Shown here one piece after another: positions 1-8,407 of a stretch of DNA of 64,000 nucleotides; the first letter of the stretch is position 1, and each line of letters opens with the position of its first letter. The stretch is from JAMQKA01 sp031569985. Its GTDB lineage: Bacteria > Bacteroidota > Rhodothermia > Balneolales > Balneolaceae. The notes under the pieces are model-generated. The model was given only the letters and a program-made list of their open reading frames with translations, was not told the origin of the DNA and searched no databases. A program made the translations under genes and the position numbers. The stretch covers positions 62,001-126,000 of the forward strand of contig NZ_JAMQKA010000010.1 of NCBI RefSeq assembly GCF_031569985.1. Direction: 5' to 3'.

Positions 1-1
1 A

Positions 2-331
2 TATGTGAAAGAGCTTGAAAAGCAGGATTCGGCACCTAAAATTTCCGATTATTTAACTCAGAAAATGCATCATAATTATGCATCCCTGAGCAGCCTGTTT
101 TCAGATGAAGAAGATACTACGATCGAAAAATACCTGATACACCTCAAAATTGAGCGAGTTAAAGAGCTGCTCTCCTACGGAGAACTCACCCTCAGTGAGA
201 TCGCATGGAAATTGAAATACAGCAGCGTGCAATACCTCTCGAACCAGTTTCGCCAGATTACGGGCATGTCAGTTACCGATTATAAAAAGGCCAGTGACAG
301 TTTCCGCCAATCCCTCGATTCCATTGAATAA
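2..331 (+). CDS. AraC-family regulator, C-terminal part (cut by left edge)
   Basis: The reading frame is open to the left edge, so the N-terminus lies outside the window. What remains is about 109 residues with a C-terminal AraC-type double helix-turn-helix: the stretch IEKYLIHLKIERVKELL, then LTLSEIAWKLKYSSVQYLSNQFRQITG. From knowledge of the family, short Bacteroidota regulators of this type carry an N-terminal HMA-like metal-binding domain and often sit beside copper ATPases. That domain would be in the missing part and cannot be confirmed here. The copA gene follows on the same strand about 300 bp downstream, so a role in copper-responsive control is a reasonable inference. The GTG at base 5 is internal and should not be taken as the true start. 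Confidence 0.8.
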   Translation, partial: YVKELEKQDSAPKISDYLTQKMHHNYASLSSLFSDEEDTTIEKYLIHLKIERVKELLSYGELTLSEIAWKLKYSSVQYLSNQFRQITGMSVTDYKKASDSFRQSLDSIE

Positions 332-365
332 AACTTCTTTCTTTTAATAAATATCCATTATCCCA

Positions 366-496
366 TGTAGAGACACGCCGCGCGTGTCTTTGCTGAACTT
401 GGCTATCCACGACGATTTACATCGATATTTATTTTTTGCTACACATTCCCTAAATGAGCCAATTTCAAAGATAGACACGCGTGGCGTGCCTCTACA
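366..496. repeat. Inverted repeat pair, GTAGAGACACGC family
   Basis: Bases 366-389 and 473-496 are near-perfect inverted copies of a 24-bp sequence (22 of 24 match) that starts TGTAGAGACACGC. Each arm is itself partly self-complementary. Related arms occur near 36249-36273 and 36298-36321, and the palindrome at 58377-58400 has the same outer CCCCTAC-like ends. The pair lies between the regulator and copA, so it could affect transcription between them, but no T-run marks it as a terminator. Confidence 0.65.
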
Positions 497-649
497 TTTT
501 GTTATTTCGTTCCGTACCACATGGTTGTTGTGTCATCCGTCCCGATCAAAAATTTTATAACCTTTCCCAACAAAATTATAACGGTCAGGTGGTTTCTGTT
601 TGTTAATATCATGACAGAGTTTCAAGGTGAATTAAGCAATATTTCAACG

Positions 650-3136
650 ATGACAACAACGAAAGAAACACTCCACATTGAGGGCATGCACTGTGCCAGC
701 TGCGTGAACAGCGTGGAAACTTCTCTTAAGAAATTGAAAGGAGTCAGTAACGCTTCCGTCAACTTGGCTACGGAATCGGCCTCTGTAGAATATGATTCTG
801 ACAAAGTCACTCGTGATGACTTCAAACAGGCGGTAACAAACGCTGGCTATGAGGTGGAGGAGCCGGAAACCGTTACTCAAACGCTGAAAATCGATGGGAT
901 GCACTGCGCCGGGTGCGCCAACGCCGTTGATGCCCAACTGGAAGCTCTGGACGGGGTGGTAGAGGCGACGGTAAATCTAGCAACCGAAAGTGCCAATGCG
1001 AAATATCGTGCTGGTACTGTTACGATGGATGATTTTGCCAAAGCTATAGAAAAAGCCGGCTATACCCTTATTCGCGAGGAATCAGAGTCTGCACAAGACA
1101 AGGCTGATTCAAAATTGGAGAGAGAAAAAAGGAAAGTTGATGAGGCTAAATCTCGCATGTGGTGGTCATGGGCGGTGACCATCCCGATCATCCTTTGGAT
1201 GCTTCCGGACATGATCTGGGGATACGCCTTCCTCGGTCACACCGGCATGCAGATCGGTATGTTGGTCCTTTCCGCGTTCGTGATGTTCTGGCCCGGATGG
1301 GACACCATTAAGAGTGCATGGAAATCAGCCAGCAACTTAACTCCAAATATGGACGTACTCATCGCGATGGGTACGCTGGCGGCGCTTTCCACCGGTGTGG
1401 TTACACTGCTGCACCAGTTTGGACTGGCGCCTGAATTTTACAGCTTTGCCGGCATTGCAGGCATGATCATGGCCTTTCACCTGACTGGGCGTTATGTTGA
1501 AACAAAAGCCAAAGGACGCGCCTCTGAGGCGATCCAGAAATTGCTTACCCTTGAAGCCAAAGAGGCTACCATTCTGCAAGATGGTGAAGAAGTAAAAGTA
1601 CCGATTGATGAGCTGCAGGTCGATGATGTCATGGTGATCCGTCCCGGTGAAAAAATTCCGACTGACGGTGAGGTTGTGGACGGTGAGAGCAGCGTGGACG
1701 AATCGCTTGCTACCGGTGAGTCGATGCCGGTGGAAAAATCTGCAGGTGATGAAGTGATTGGTGCCACGATCAACAAAAATGGGGTTCTGAAGGTAAAAGC
1801 GACGAAACTGGGCAAGGATACGTTCTTGAATCAGGTGATCAAGATGGTTGAGGAAGCCCAGGGCTCCAAAGTACCGATCCAGGAGTTTGCCGACCGGATT
1901 ACCGGCGTGTTTGTGCCCATAGTAATCGCTACGGCTGTTTCCACTTTGGCGTTGTGGCTGCTTTTTCCCGGATTTTTTGGGGGTATTGCCACTTGGGCGG
2001 CTGACTTTTTGCCGTGGGTTAATCCCGGAATGGGAGAAGTTGCCTTGGCATTCTATGCTGCCATAGCTGTGCTGGTGATCGCCTGTCCCTGTGCGCTTGG
2101 ACTTGCTACGCCAACAGCACTGATGGTCGGCTCAGGCATGGGCGCTAAAAATGGAGTGCTGATTCGTAAAGGAGAAGCGATCCAGCTTATGAAAGATGTG
2201 GATACGATTGTGCTGGATAAAACCGGTACCATCACCGAGGGCAAGCCGGGCGTTACGGATGTCATACCGCTAAACGGGATAGCTGAAGATGAGCTTATTC
2301 ACCTGGCTGGTTCGGCGGAATCGGGATCGGAGCACCCGCTGGGCCAGGCGATCGTGGACTATGCCAAGCAACATAATGGGCAGCTCGAAAAAGCGCAGCA
2401 GTTTGAAGCGGTCACTGGAAAAGGGGTTAAGGCCCAGATCGGTGGGCAGCAGGTATGGATTGGCACACCCAGCCTGCTGGAAGAGGCAGGAATTGCGCTG
2501 GATGATTCTTCACGATCACAAATGGCTTCCCTGGAAGTACAGGCTAAAACGGCTATGTTGGTCGGAGTAAGAAATGAACTGGTGGGTATCATAGCAGTAG
2601 CCGATAAAATCAAGGAGGACAGCAAGGGAGCAATTGCCACACTCAAGGAGTTTGGGTTGACGCCCCTTATGATTACCGGCGATAATGAACGCACGGCGCG
2701 TGCTGTAGCGAAAGAGGTCGGTATCAAAGAAGTCATTGCCGGGGTCTTGCCCGATCAAAAATCGGATAAAGTGGATAAACTGCAGCAACAGGGTAAAATC
2801 GTGGCGATGGTCGGCGATGGCATCAATGACGCCCCGGCCCTGACGAAGGCGCATGTTGGAATCGCTATTGGAACCGGAACCGATGTGGCTATTGAGTCCG
2901 GTGATATCGTGTTGGTACAGGGAGATTTGAGCGCCGTAGTTAAAGCAGTGAAACTGAGTCGTGCTACCTTCACGAAAATAAAACAGAATCTGTTCTGGGC
3001 CTTTTTCTATAACGTGGTGATGTTTCCGCTCGCTATCTTTGGTATGCTGCACCCGGTGCTGGCAGAGATTGCGATGGCGTTCAGTTCTATCAATGTGGTA
3101 ACAAATTCACGGCGATTGAGCAAGGTGGATATTTAG
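650..3136 (+). CDS. copA: Cu(I)-exporting P1B-type ATPase (CopA), two HMA domains
   Basis: This is a heavy-metal P-type ATPase that pumps Cu(I), possibly Ag(I), out of the cytoplasm. Counting from the ATG at 650 (828 residues), two N-terminal HMA domains show GMHCASC (Cys15/Cys18) and GMHCAGC (Cys86/Cys89). The membrane CPC motif is at 479-481, the phosphorylated Asp in DKTGT at 523, and GDGINDAP at 722-729. The frame is open further upstream, and ATGs at 521 and 611 are possible. The first 30 extra residues look non-protein-like and homologues begin a few residues before the first HMA, so I favour 650, with 611 as the alternative. It lies downstream of the AraC-type regulator and converges on the thioredoxin lipoprotein gene. 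The CPC class and two HMA domains make the copper assignment secure at family level. Confidence 0.95.
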   Translation: MTTTKETLHIEGMHCASCVNSVETSLKKLKGVSNASVNLATESASVEYDSDKVTRDDFKQAVTNAGYEVEEPETVTQTLKIDGMHCAGCANAVDAQLEALDGVVEATVNLATESANAKYRAGTVTMDDFAKAIEKAGYTLIREESESAQDKADSKLEREKRKVDEAKSRMWWSWAVTIPIILWMLPDMIWGYAFLGHTGMQIGMLVLSAFVMFWPGWDTIKSAWKSASNLTPNMDVLIAMGTLAALSTGVVTLLHQFGLAPEFYSFAGIAGMIMAFHLTGRYVETKAKGRASEAIQKLLTLEAKEATILQDGEEVKVPIDELQVDDVMVIRPGEKIPTDGEVVDGESSVDESLATGESMPVEKSAGDEVIGATINKNGVLKVKATKLGKDTFLNQVIKMVEEAQGSKVPIQEFADRITGVFVPIVIATAVSTLALWLLFPGFFGGIATWAADFLPWVNPGMGEVALAFYAAIAVLVIACPCALGLATPTALMVGSGMGAKNGVLIRKGEAIQLMKDVDTIVLDKTGTITEGKPGVTDVIPLNGIAEDELIHLAGSAESGSEHPLGQAIVDYAKQHNGQLEKAQQFEAVTGKGVKAQIGGQQVWIGTPSLLEEAGIALDDSSRSQMASLEVQAKTAMLVGVRNELVGIIAVADKIKEDSKGAIATLKEFGLTPLMITGDNERTARAVAKEVGIKEVIAGVLPDQKSDKVDKLQQQGKIVAMVGDGINDAPALTKAHVGIAIGTGTDVAIESGDIVLVQGDLSAVVKAVKLSRATFTKIKQNLFWAFFYNVVMFPLAIFGMLHPVLAEIAMAFSSINVVTNSRRLSKVDI

Positions 3137-3343
3137 AGACGGGTTGCTGAGTTGCGGGTTACGGGTGAAAGGGTTAATTGATCGAATTTGGAATTCAATT
3201 TCCCCCAAAATCTCTCGTTTGTATTAGCAAGATAGTTGTTAACTTATCCCTTGATTTTAAAGACTCGCCAACCTAACACGAAACCCGTCAACCCGAAACG
3301 CGTATTTTAAAAAGATTTGATCGGAATACGATGACAAAAATCA

Positions 3344-3922
3344 TCAAGCCTCCACATTCTCTTCAAGTAACTCCTTAAGCCTCGGCTCCAACTCCTTCTT
3401 TGTCAGCGCTCCCACCGAAAAATATTTCAAATCCCCCTGCTTATCGATGATATAGGTGGTGGGGATGCCCATTGTCGGCCCGTACTTGTCCATGATGATT
3501 CCATCATCAATGAACATGGGGTAAGTGACATTGAATTTTTCCATGAACGGTTTCACCACTGATCGGCCCTGCTCATCAATAGACACACCAAGGATTACTA
3601 GGCCTTGGTCCTTATATTTTTCATAAAGATCCACAAAATCGGGCATTTCATCGGCGCAAGGGGCACACCAGGTGGCCCAGATATTCATCAGTACCACGTT
3701 GCCCTTTTGTTCGGAAAGTTGAAATGATTGCCCATTCATAAGTTCAATTGTAAAATCGGTAGCCGTGGCTTTTTGCCGGGCGGGATAGAGAGCTGCTGAA
3801 TAGGGGTCCAACCTCTCCAGCGGTTCGGTCGGTTTTTGCTGACTCGATTTATCCGAACTACATGCTGATATAAGCGAAATAGATAAGACAGCAAGTAGGG
3901 AAATGAATAGAGGATTACGCAT
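3344..3922 (-). CDS. TlpA/ResA-like thioredoxin lipoprotein
   Basis: A membrane-anchored periplasmic thiol-disulfide oxidoreductase of the AhpC-TSA/TlpA type, 192 residues from the chosen start. The signal ends in a lipobox (LISAC, Cys21), and the redox site is WCAPC (Cys86, Cys89). A cis-proline region follows (GIPTTYIID). The frame stays open about 130 bp further upstream, but that part is encoded by a 7-8 bp microrepeat tract and would read through into the neighbouring gene. The ATG at 3922 directly before the lipoprotein signal is therefore preferred. It is the last gene of the minus-strand copper run. A role in keeping copper-binding cysteines reduced, or in cytochrome or oxidase maturation, is inference from context. 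Confidence 0.85.
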   Translation of the reverse strand: MRNPLFISLLAVLSISLISACSSDKSSQQKPTEPLERLDPYSAALYPARQKATATDFTIELMNGQSFQLSEQKGNVVLMNIWATWCAPCADEMPDFVDLYEKYKDQGLVILGVSIDEQGRSVVKPFMEKFNVTYPMFIDDGIIMDKYGPTMGIPTTYIIDKQGDLKYFSVGALTKKELEPRLKELLEENVEA

Positions 3923-3970
3923 TACGCAATACGCATTACGCATCATATATTTCGTATTTCGTATTGCGTA
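3914..3970. repeat. 7-8 bp microrepeat tract (ATTACGCA-like)
   Basis: About seven imperfect tandem units of the form ATTACGC/ATACGCA and, in the other half, TTTCGTA/TTGCGTA, so the tract is also roughly self-complementary. It overlaps the start codon and ribosome-site region proposed for the thioredoxin lipoprotein gene. Related tracts are near 12251-12300, 39124-39236, 41641-41710 and 47033-47110. Confidence 0.6.
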
Positions 3971-4001
3971 CTGATATGTTGCTTGAATTACTGGCATAAT
4001 C

Positions 4002-4280
4002 TTAGTTCTGATCTTCAGCCTGTTGCCGTTCCCATTCCGCTTTATCAACAATCTGTCCCTGGGGCGTTATTATTTGGTTTGGTCCCGGAGGCTCGGTCGG
4101 AAACTTGTCGATGCCCACTTTGGGATCGCGATCCTCCGGCACGTAATGCACATGAGAACCGTGCGAAACCTCGGTGTACGGCTTGGGATTAAACACGCCA
4201 AGAGAATCTGCAAGGGCAAATCCTCCGGCAATAATTACTGCTAAAATGAAGATATATTTCAGTCTGTTTTTTGAGGTCAT
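4002..4280 (-). CDS. Small membrane-anchored periplasmic protein, unknown function
   Basis: A 92-residue protein that I do not recognise as a named family. One hydrophobic segment at about residues 8-26 (YIFILAVIIAGGFALA) would anchor it, leaving about 65 hydrophilic residues outside. The soluble part holds a SHGSHVHYVP stretch with three histidines, followed by proline-rich sequence with PTEPPGPNQ. It lies 39 bp downstream of the DUF411 gene and about 80 bp before the thioredoxin lipoprotein gene, all on the minus strand, so it is probably co-transcribed with the Cus-type efflux genes. Metal contact through the histidine cluster is possible but not shown. Confidence 0.75.
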   Translation of the reverse strand: MTSKNRLKYIFILAVIIAGGFALADSLGVFNPKPYTEVSHGSHVHYVPEDRDPKVGIDKFPTEPPGPNQIITPQGQIVDKAEWERQQAEDQN

Positions 4281-4319
4281 GCTATTTGATATTCACTCAG
4301 AAAAAATACTCAGGTTGTA

Positions 4320-4784
4320 TTAGTGCTGGGCATATACCTGCCGCGATCCATCTTCCTGGAACAGGAATACTTTGTAAGCTTCAGCCGGTCGTCCGGGCAT
4401 TTCCATTCCGGGAGAACCGATCGGCATTCCTGGTACAGCCAGTCCCTTGGCGTCCGGCTGTTCTTCAATCAAGTTCTTGATATCCTCAACAGGAACGTGC
4501 CCTTCAACAACATAATCGCCGATGACCGCAGTGTGACACGATCCCATATCATATGGAACATTATTTTGTGATTTGATCGCCTGCATATTGGGAGAGGCTT
4601 CCTCTGTTACCTCGAATCCGTTGGCCTCGAGGTAGTCAGCCCATTTTGCACAGCATTGGCAGCCCGGATTTTTGTACATCGTTATCTCAGTACCGGATTC
4701 AGATTTGCTGCCGGAACAGGCGGTAATTCCTGTAGCCAATACGATAATGGATAAGAATTTTGTCAAAAAAAATCGTTTGTTCAT
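4320..4784 (-). CDS. DUF411 family lipoprotein, copper-associated
   Basis: A 154-residue lipoprotein with lipobox ITAC (Cys23) and a DUF411 domain over most of the rest. The family hallmark is present: NPGCQCCAKW at about 40-48 with Cys42, Cys44 and Cys45, then DMGSCHTAVIGDYVVEGHVP. DUF411 proteins are found beside copper- and silver-resistance genes and are thought to bind metal through the cysteine cluster. The domain looks like a thioredoxin-fold derivative. A methionine-rich loop (PGMPIGSPGMEMPG) is a further possible Cu(I) site. It sits between cusB and the small anchored protein in the same minus-strand run. The exact biochemical role is unknown. Confidence 0.88.
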   Translation of the reverse strand: MNKRFFLTKFLSIIVLATGITACSGSKSESGTEITMYKNPGCQCCAKWADYLEANGFEVTEEASPNMQAIKSQNNVPYDMGSCHTAVIGDYVVEGHVPVEDIKNLIEEQPDAKGLAVPGMPIGSPGMEMPGRPAEAYKVFLFQEDGSRQVYAQH

Positions 4785-4897
4785 GAAGAACCTTGTTTAA
4801 CGTTAAGAAAGAATTAGAATATAGGGGAGTCCCCAGAAAAACTAAATCCAAACCTGTAAAATGTTTCGCTTACTCTATTATCGATAAAAACAGGATT

Positions 4898-6748
4898 TTA
4901 TTTTGATTTCGATTGCAGAACTTCTTTCTGTGTCCCACATGTTGGCATTTCCTGGCCCATGTATGGATTGACGATCTCACTATTTCCACTAAGCCAGTAT
5001 GCTCCCTTTTGGTCCTGAGCCATCGGACAGTAGTGCAGGTGCAGGGTCTGGTCAACTCCAAATTGGATAACTGCTTCTGTTAAAACATCTGACAAAGAAG
5101 CAAACTGGTTTCTGAATCGACTGAGTTCTTCCACTCCCTTTAACGATTTAACAACGCTGTTTAGTTCTTTTAACTGCTGCATCCAAAGCATCTGCTGTTG
5201 GTTTTGGATCAGGTTCATATCAACCGTTGATAAAGCTTGTTCGAAGTTTTCGAGAGCAGTAGCAGCTTTCCCGAGATCGTCATTTGCGAGGGCAGAGCTT
5301 ATATCAGTATAAGCCTCTGTAAGAGTTCCGAGTTTTTCCTGGAAGGTAGCAGGAATCTCGCTTGGTTCAATGGCAGATTGCGATGTTTCCACTTCCTGCT
5401 TTTGGCCACTGTCCATAGGTTCGCCGCCGTGATTATGTCCACCGGGCGTGCGCCCTTGGTTTTGTCCCGGCGTCTGATTCATCATGCTGCGTTTATCGGC
5501 CAGCTGGGCTGCACTGTCGATCATAAAGTTGCCCTTAACGACGACCTGTTCGCCCTCCTCTAATCCCTCCTTAATCACGTAGGAATCACCAGTTTGCTGC
5601 CCAAGCATAACTTCTCGAGCCTGGAATGAAGGCTGTTCTGTGTTTGGCTTTTGCACATACACCAGCGAGCGTTCCCCGGTCCAGAGCACGGCAGAAGCGG
5701 GAATCTGCAGCTGTGGTTCTCCACCATTGAGTTCAGATGAGACTACGCCTTTGGCCAGCATATTGGGTTTCAGTTTTAGGTTGAGATTAGAGGCCTCGGC
5801 CCGGACCGTCGCCGTTCGGCGCTGATCGTCGAGGATCGGGTCGATGTAAGTAACCTTTGCCCGAAACGTTTCACCGGGATATGCGCCTACTGTAAATTCG
5901 ACTTCATCCCCGCGGGAGATGCCTGCCAAATCATTCTCGTAAGCTTCAAACTCAATCCATACGGTGGAGAGATTCGCAATCTCAAAAATAGGTTTCCCAA
6001 AGTGGATATGATCACCCACCGCCACATGGCGTTTGGTCACATACCCGTTTTGGTGCGAATGGATATCAAAATTCTCTTGTGCCTCTCCGCGCTCAAGTAT
6101 TTGATCAATAATTTTTGGTGAAATTTCCCAGTTGATAAACTTCTTGCGTGTTGCCTGGTATAGCTGTGGATTTGATTCCCTGTTCTTGTAAGCCTCCAGC
6201 AACTCTTTCTGAGCCGTAACAAGTTCCGGGGAATAGACGGATGCGATCGGATCACCCTTTTCGACATATGCCCCCGTGTAATCCAGGTATAACTTTTCAA
6301 TACGTCCGGGGAAGTGGGCCGGAATGATGGAGAGCCTGCGTTCATCGATCATCACCTTGCCGGGCATGCGTGATTTTTTGACGGCTACTGTGCGAGTCAC
6401 TTCAACGGTCTGCACCTGGGCCAGCTTCATGGCCGCCTGTGTCATTGTTGTAGTATACGGATCATCGCCCGACCCGGCATCACTGCCACCATTATTTGTG
6501 GGGATGAGTTCCATTCCACAGATAGGGCAGTCACCCGGCTCGTTTTGCCGAACTTGCGGGTGCATGCTGCAGGTGTAGACGATGTTGCCCTCCTCATCAG
6601 TGTGGGCTTCTTCCACATGCTGCTCCATATCTGTCGTTTCAGCTCCATTCGGTGAGGATCCACCGAACAGGAACCATCCCAGGAAAATGCCAACCAGGAG
6701 AATGCTCCCGGCTTTTATGAGTTGTTTAAAGTTGAAAGAATTTTTCAT
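4898..6748 (-). CDS. cusB: RND efflux periplasmic adaptor, CusB type, with metal-binding N-terminus and DUF3347
   Basis: Membrane-fusion subunit linking the RND pump to the TolC channel for Cu/Ag efflux, 616 residues. An N-terminal anchor at about 12-28 is followed by a heavy-metal-binding ribbon, CSMHPQ ... CPICGMEL (Cys60, Cys74, Cys77). The barrel-sandwich/lipoyl and alpha-hairpin region runs roughly from 115 to 400. The C-terminus, from about residue 475, is a DUF3347 domain with LHLHYCPMA and TCGT, typical of Bacteroidota CusB. Before it lies a low-complexity Met/Gln/His linker. Neighbours are tolC upstream (83 bp gap) and the DUF411 gene downstream. Confidence 0.93.
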   Translation of the reverse strand: MKNSFNFKQLIKAGSILLVGIFLGWFLFGGSSPNGAETTDMEQHVEEAHTDEEGNIVYTCSMHPQVRQNEPGDCPICGMELIPTNNGGSDAGSGDDPYTTTMTQAAMKLAQVQTVEVTRTVAVKKSRMPGKVMIDERRLSIIPAHFPGRIEKLYLDYTGAYVEKGDPIASVYSPELVTAQKELLEAYKNRESNPQLYQATRKKFINWEISPKIIDQILERGEAQENFDIHSHQNGYVTKRHVAVGDHIHFGKPIFEIANLSTVWIEFEAYENDLAGISRGDEVEFTVGAYPGETFRAKVTYIDPILDDQRRTATVRAEASNLNLKLKPNMLAKGVVSSELNGGEPQLQIPASAVLWTGERSLVYVQKPNTEQPSFQAREVMLGQQTGDSYVIKEGLEEGEQVVVKGNFMIDSAAQLADKRSMMNQTPGQNQGRTPGGHNHGGEPMDSGQKQEVETSQSAIEPSEIPATFQEKLGTLTEAYTDISSALANDDLGKAATALENFEQALSTVDMNLIQNQQQMLWMQQLKELNSVVKSLKGVEELSRFRNQFASLSDVLTEAVIQFGVDQTLHLHYCPMAQDQKGAYWLSGNSEIVNPYMGQEMPTCGTQKEVLQSKSK

Positions 6749-6831
6749 TTGTATATAGGATTTTCAGTCATTCTACATCTGTGTGCAGCATGACTGTGGT
6801 GATTATATATTTATTGGTTAATTCGTGGGTT

Positions 6832-8106
6832 CTAGTATTCAAGTTCTTCAGGATCAATGTTATATCTGCCGGTAAGCAGCTCAATCTGAGCTACGGCCTT
6901 ATTCTGATTGGCCAGAGCCTCCTCTCGTGAGCGCTGGTAATCCAGCAGTCGTCGCTGAAGGCGAAGGATCTCCTCGAAATCGGTGTCCGCACTGGCATAT
7001 TCTTCAGTCAGGATATTTATGACTTGCCGAGTTCGATTAATCTGCTTCTCCTCGTAGAGATTCAGCTTCCGATTGGCATTGTGGTAGTCGCGAAGTGCCC
7101 GGTCAAGCTCGGTCATTAAATCGTTCTCTTTCGAGATCTGTTGCGACTGAACGGCACTTCTTTGTAGCTCCGCCTGTCGTTTTTGGGCACGGTATTTTTC
7201 TTTGAAAAGCGGTATCTGGATTGAAGCACGAGCCATGAATGCATCCTTCCCGTTGTCTATCATTGCCATATCTTGTTGATCGGTCAGGATATAATCAAAG
7301 CCGACACCAAATGTAGGCAAGCCATCGAGTCGCGCTGCTCGTATCGATTCCTCGGCAGCCTGTTCTCGGAATGAAAGCTGTATCAGGCCCGGATTTTGAT
7401 TTAGCACCTTTTGACGCAGTTCTTCTTCATTATAAGGAAGCTCTGAAGGAGATAGCTCAATCTGGTCCGGTAAGTCTATACTATCGGTATTGAGGAGTTC
7501 GGTAAACTCCTGTTGCAGCACGTCGCGATCTTCCAGCAAATTGCTGCGGTCAATGCGCAGATCCTCAAGTTCAATTTGAACCTGCAGTACGTCCGGCTGA
7601 CTCCCCCGGGCTGTTTCCAGTTTTTGCAGTGACAGCTCCTCAAGTGATTCCAGGATGTTGATATTCTCCTCTATTATGGCAATCTGTTCATCAATTACAT
7701 ACAGCTCGTACCATGTCGATTTCACCTCGTAGAAAAGGCGGTTACGCACTGTTTGGAATTCTTCAAAATGGGCCTTCGCCTCATTGATTCGCACTCCTTC
7801 TCGCGCTCCAAGGGTACCAAACCAGGGAAACATCTGGCTCAGGGAAAATCGGGCAGTCTGTGGGCCCACCCTGGTCTCGATCGGGCTGATGAAGTACCCG
7901 AAAGCCAGTTCGGGATCGGGAAGGGCACCGGACTGCGGAACCTGTTCCAGTGATGCGCGGTACTGGTTGAAGGAGGCTTTAAGTTCCGGGTTATTCTGAG
8001 CCGCGGCTTGGAGATATTCTTCTAGCTGGGGATTGGAGACACTCTTTATTTTTTGTGCTTCTACCTGTGTGAACGTAGCTAGTGTTATTATGAGAAGGAG
8101 GGCCAT
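6832..8106 (-). CDS. TolC-family outer-membrane channel of the Cus system
   Basis: Outer-membrane efflux protein (OEP/TolC family), 424 residues from the chosen ATG. The signal is MALLLIITLATFTQVEAQ, and the body is long amphipathic helices with two OEP repeats, consistent with a CusC partner for the adjacent CusB and CusA. The start is uncertain. The ATG at 8104-8106 lies inside one arm of an 18-bp inverted repeat, and the predicted signal has no positive charge before the hydrophobic core. A TTG four codons earlier would add an arginine. The frame also remains open through the whole repeat, so an inserted repeat may have replaced the original N-terminus. The family call is secure; the N-terminus is not. 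Confidence 0.88.
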   Translation of the reverse strand: MALLLIITLATFTQVEAQKIKSVSNPQLEEYLQAAAQNNPELKASFNQYRASLEQVPQSGALPDPELAFGYFISPIETRVGPQTARFSLSQMFPWFGTLGAREGVRINEAKAHFEEFQTVRNRLFYEVKSTWYELYVIDEQIAIIEENINILESLEELSLQKLETARGSQPDVLQVQIELEDLRIDRSNLLEDRDVLQQEFTELLNTDSIDLPDQIELSPSELPYNEEELRQKVLNQNPGLIQLSFREQAAEESIRAARLDGLPTFGVGFDYILTDQQDMAMIDNGKDAFMARASIQIPLFKEKYRAQKRQAELQRSAVQSQQISKENDLMTELDRALRDYHNANRKLNLYEEKQINRTRQVINILTEEYASADTDFEEILRLQRRLLDYQRSREEALANQNKAVAQIELLTGRYNIDPEELEY

Positions 8107-8264
8107 CCCCCTCAATCCCCCCGCGAGTAGTCGGACAGACTCATGGAAGGTGAACTTCTTTTTACGCTTCCAATCTCTAAATTTATTATCTCGGTATCGC
8201 TGCTCTGCGGCGGTACCCTGCCTGACGCTCCGCGTCCACTGAGGGGAAGGGGGATTGAGGGGGA
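8105..8264. repeat. 160-bp element bounded by perfect 18-bp inverted repeats
   Basis: Bases 8105-8122 (CATCCCCCTCAATCCCCC) and 8247-8264 are exact reverse complements. The 124 bp between them read through without a stop in the tolC frame and encode a Lys/Arg-rich stretch unlike the TolC family. The structure resembles a MITE or a dispersed hairpin element that landed at the 5' end of tolC. The 8107-8407 gap between tolC and cusA contains nothing else I can assign. Confidence 0.7.
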
Positions 8265-8407
8265 TGACCGAATTAGTGACACCCTTAATTTTATGAAAAC
8301 TGCCGTTGGAAGGGAGTTGCACTCCCGACCCACATGCTATCCTCTGTACTTTCTCTGTGGTTAGTCTACAATACATATCTCTCGAGGATTTCATATTTCC
8401 TATATGA

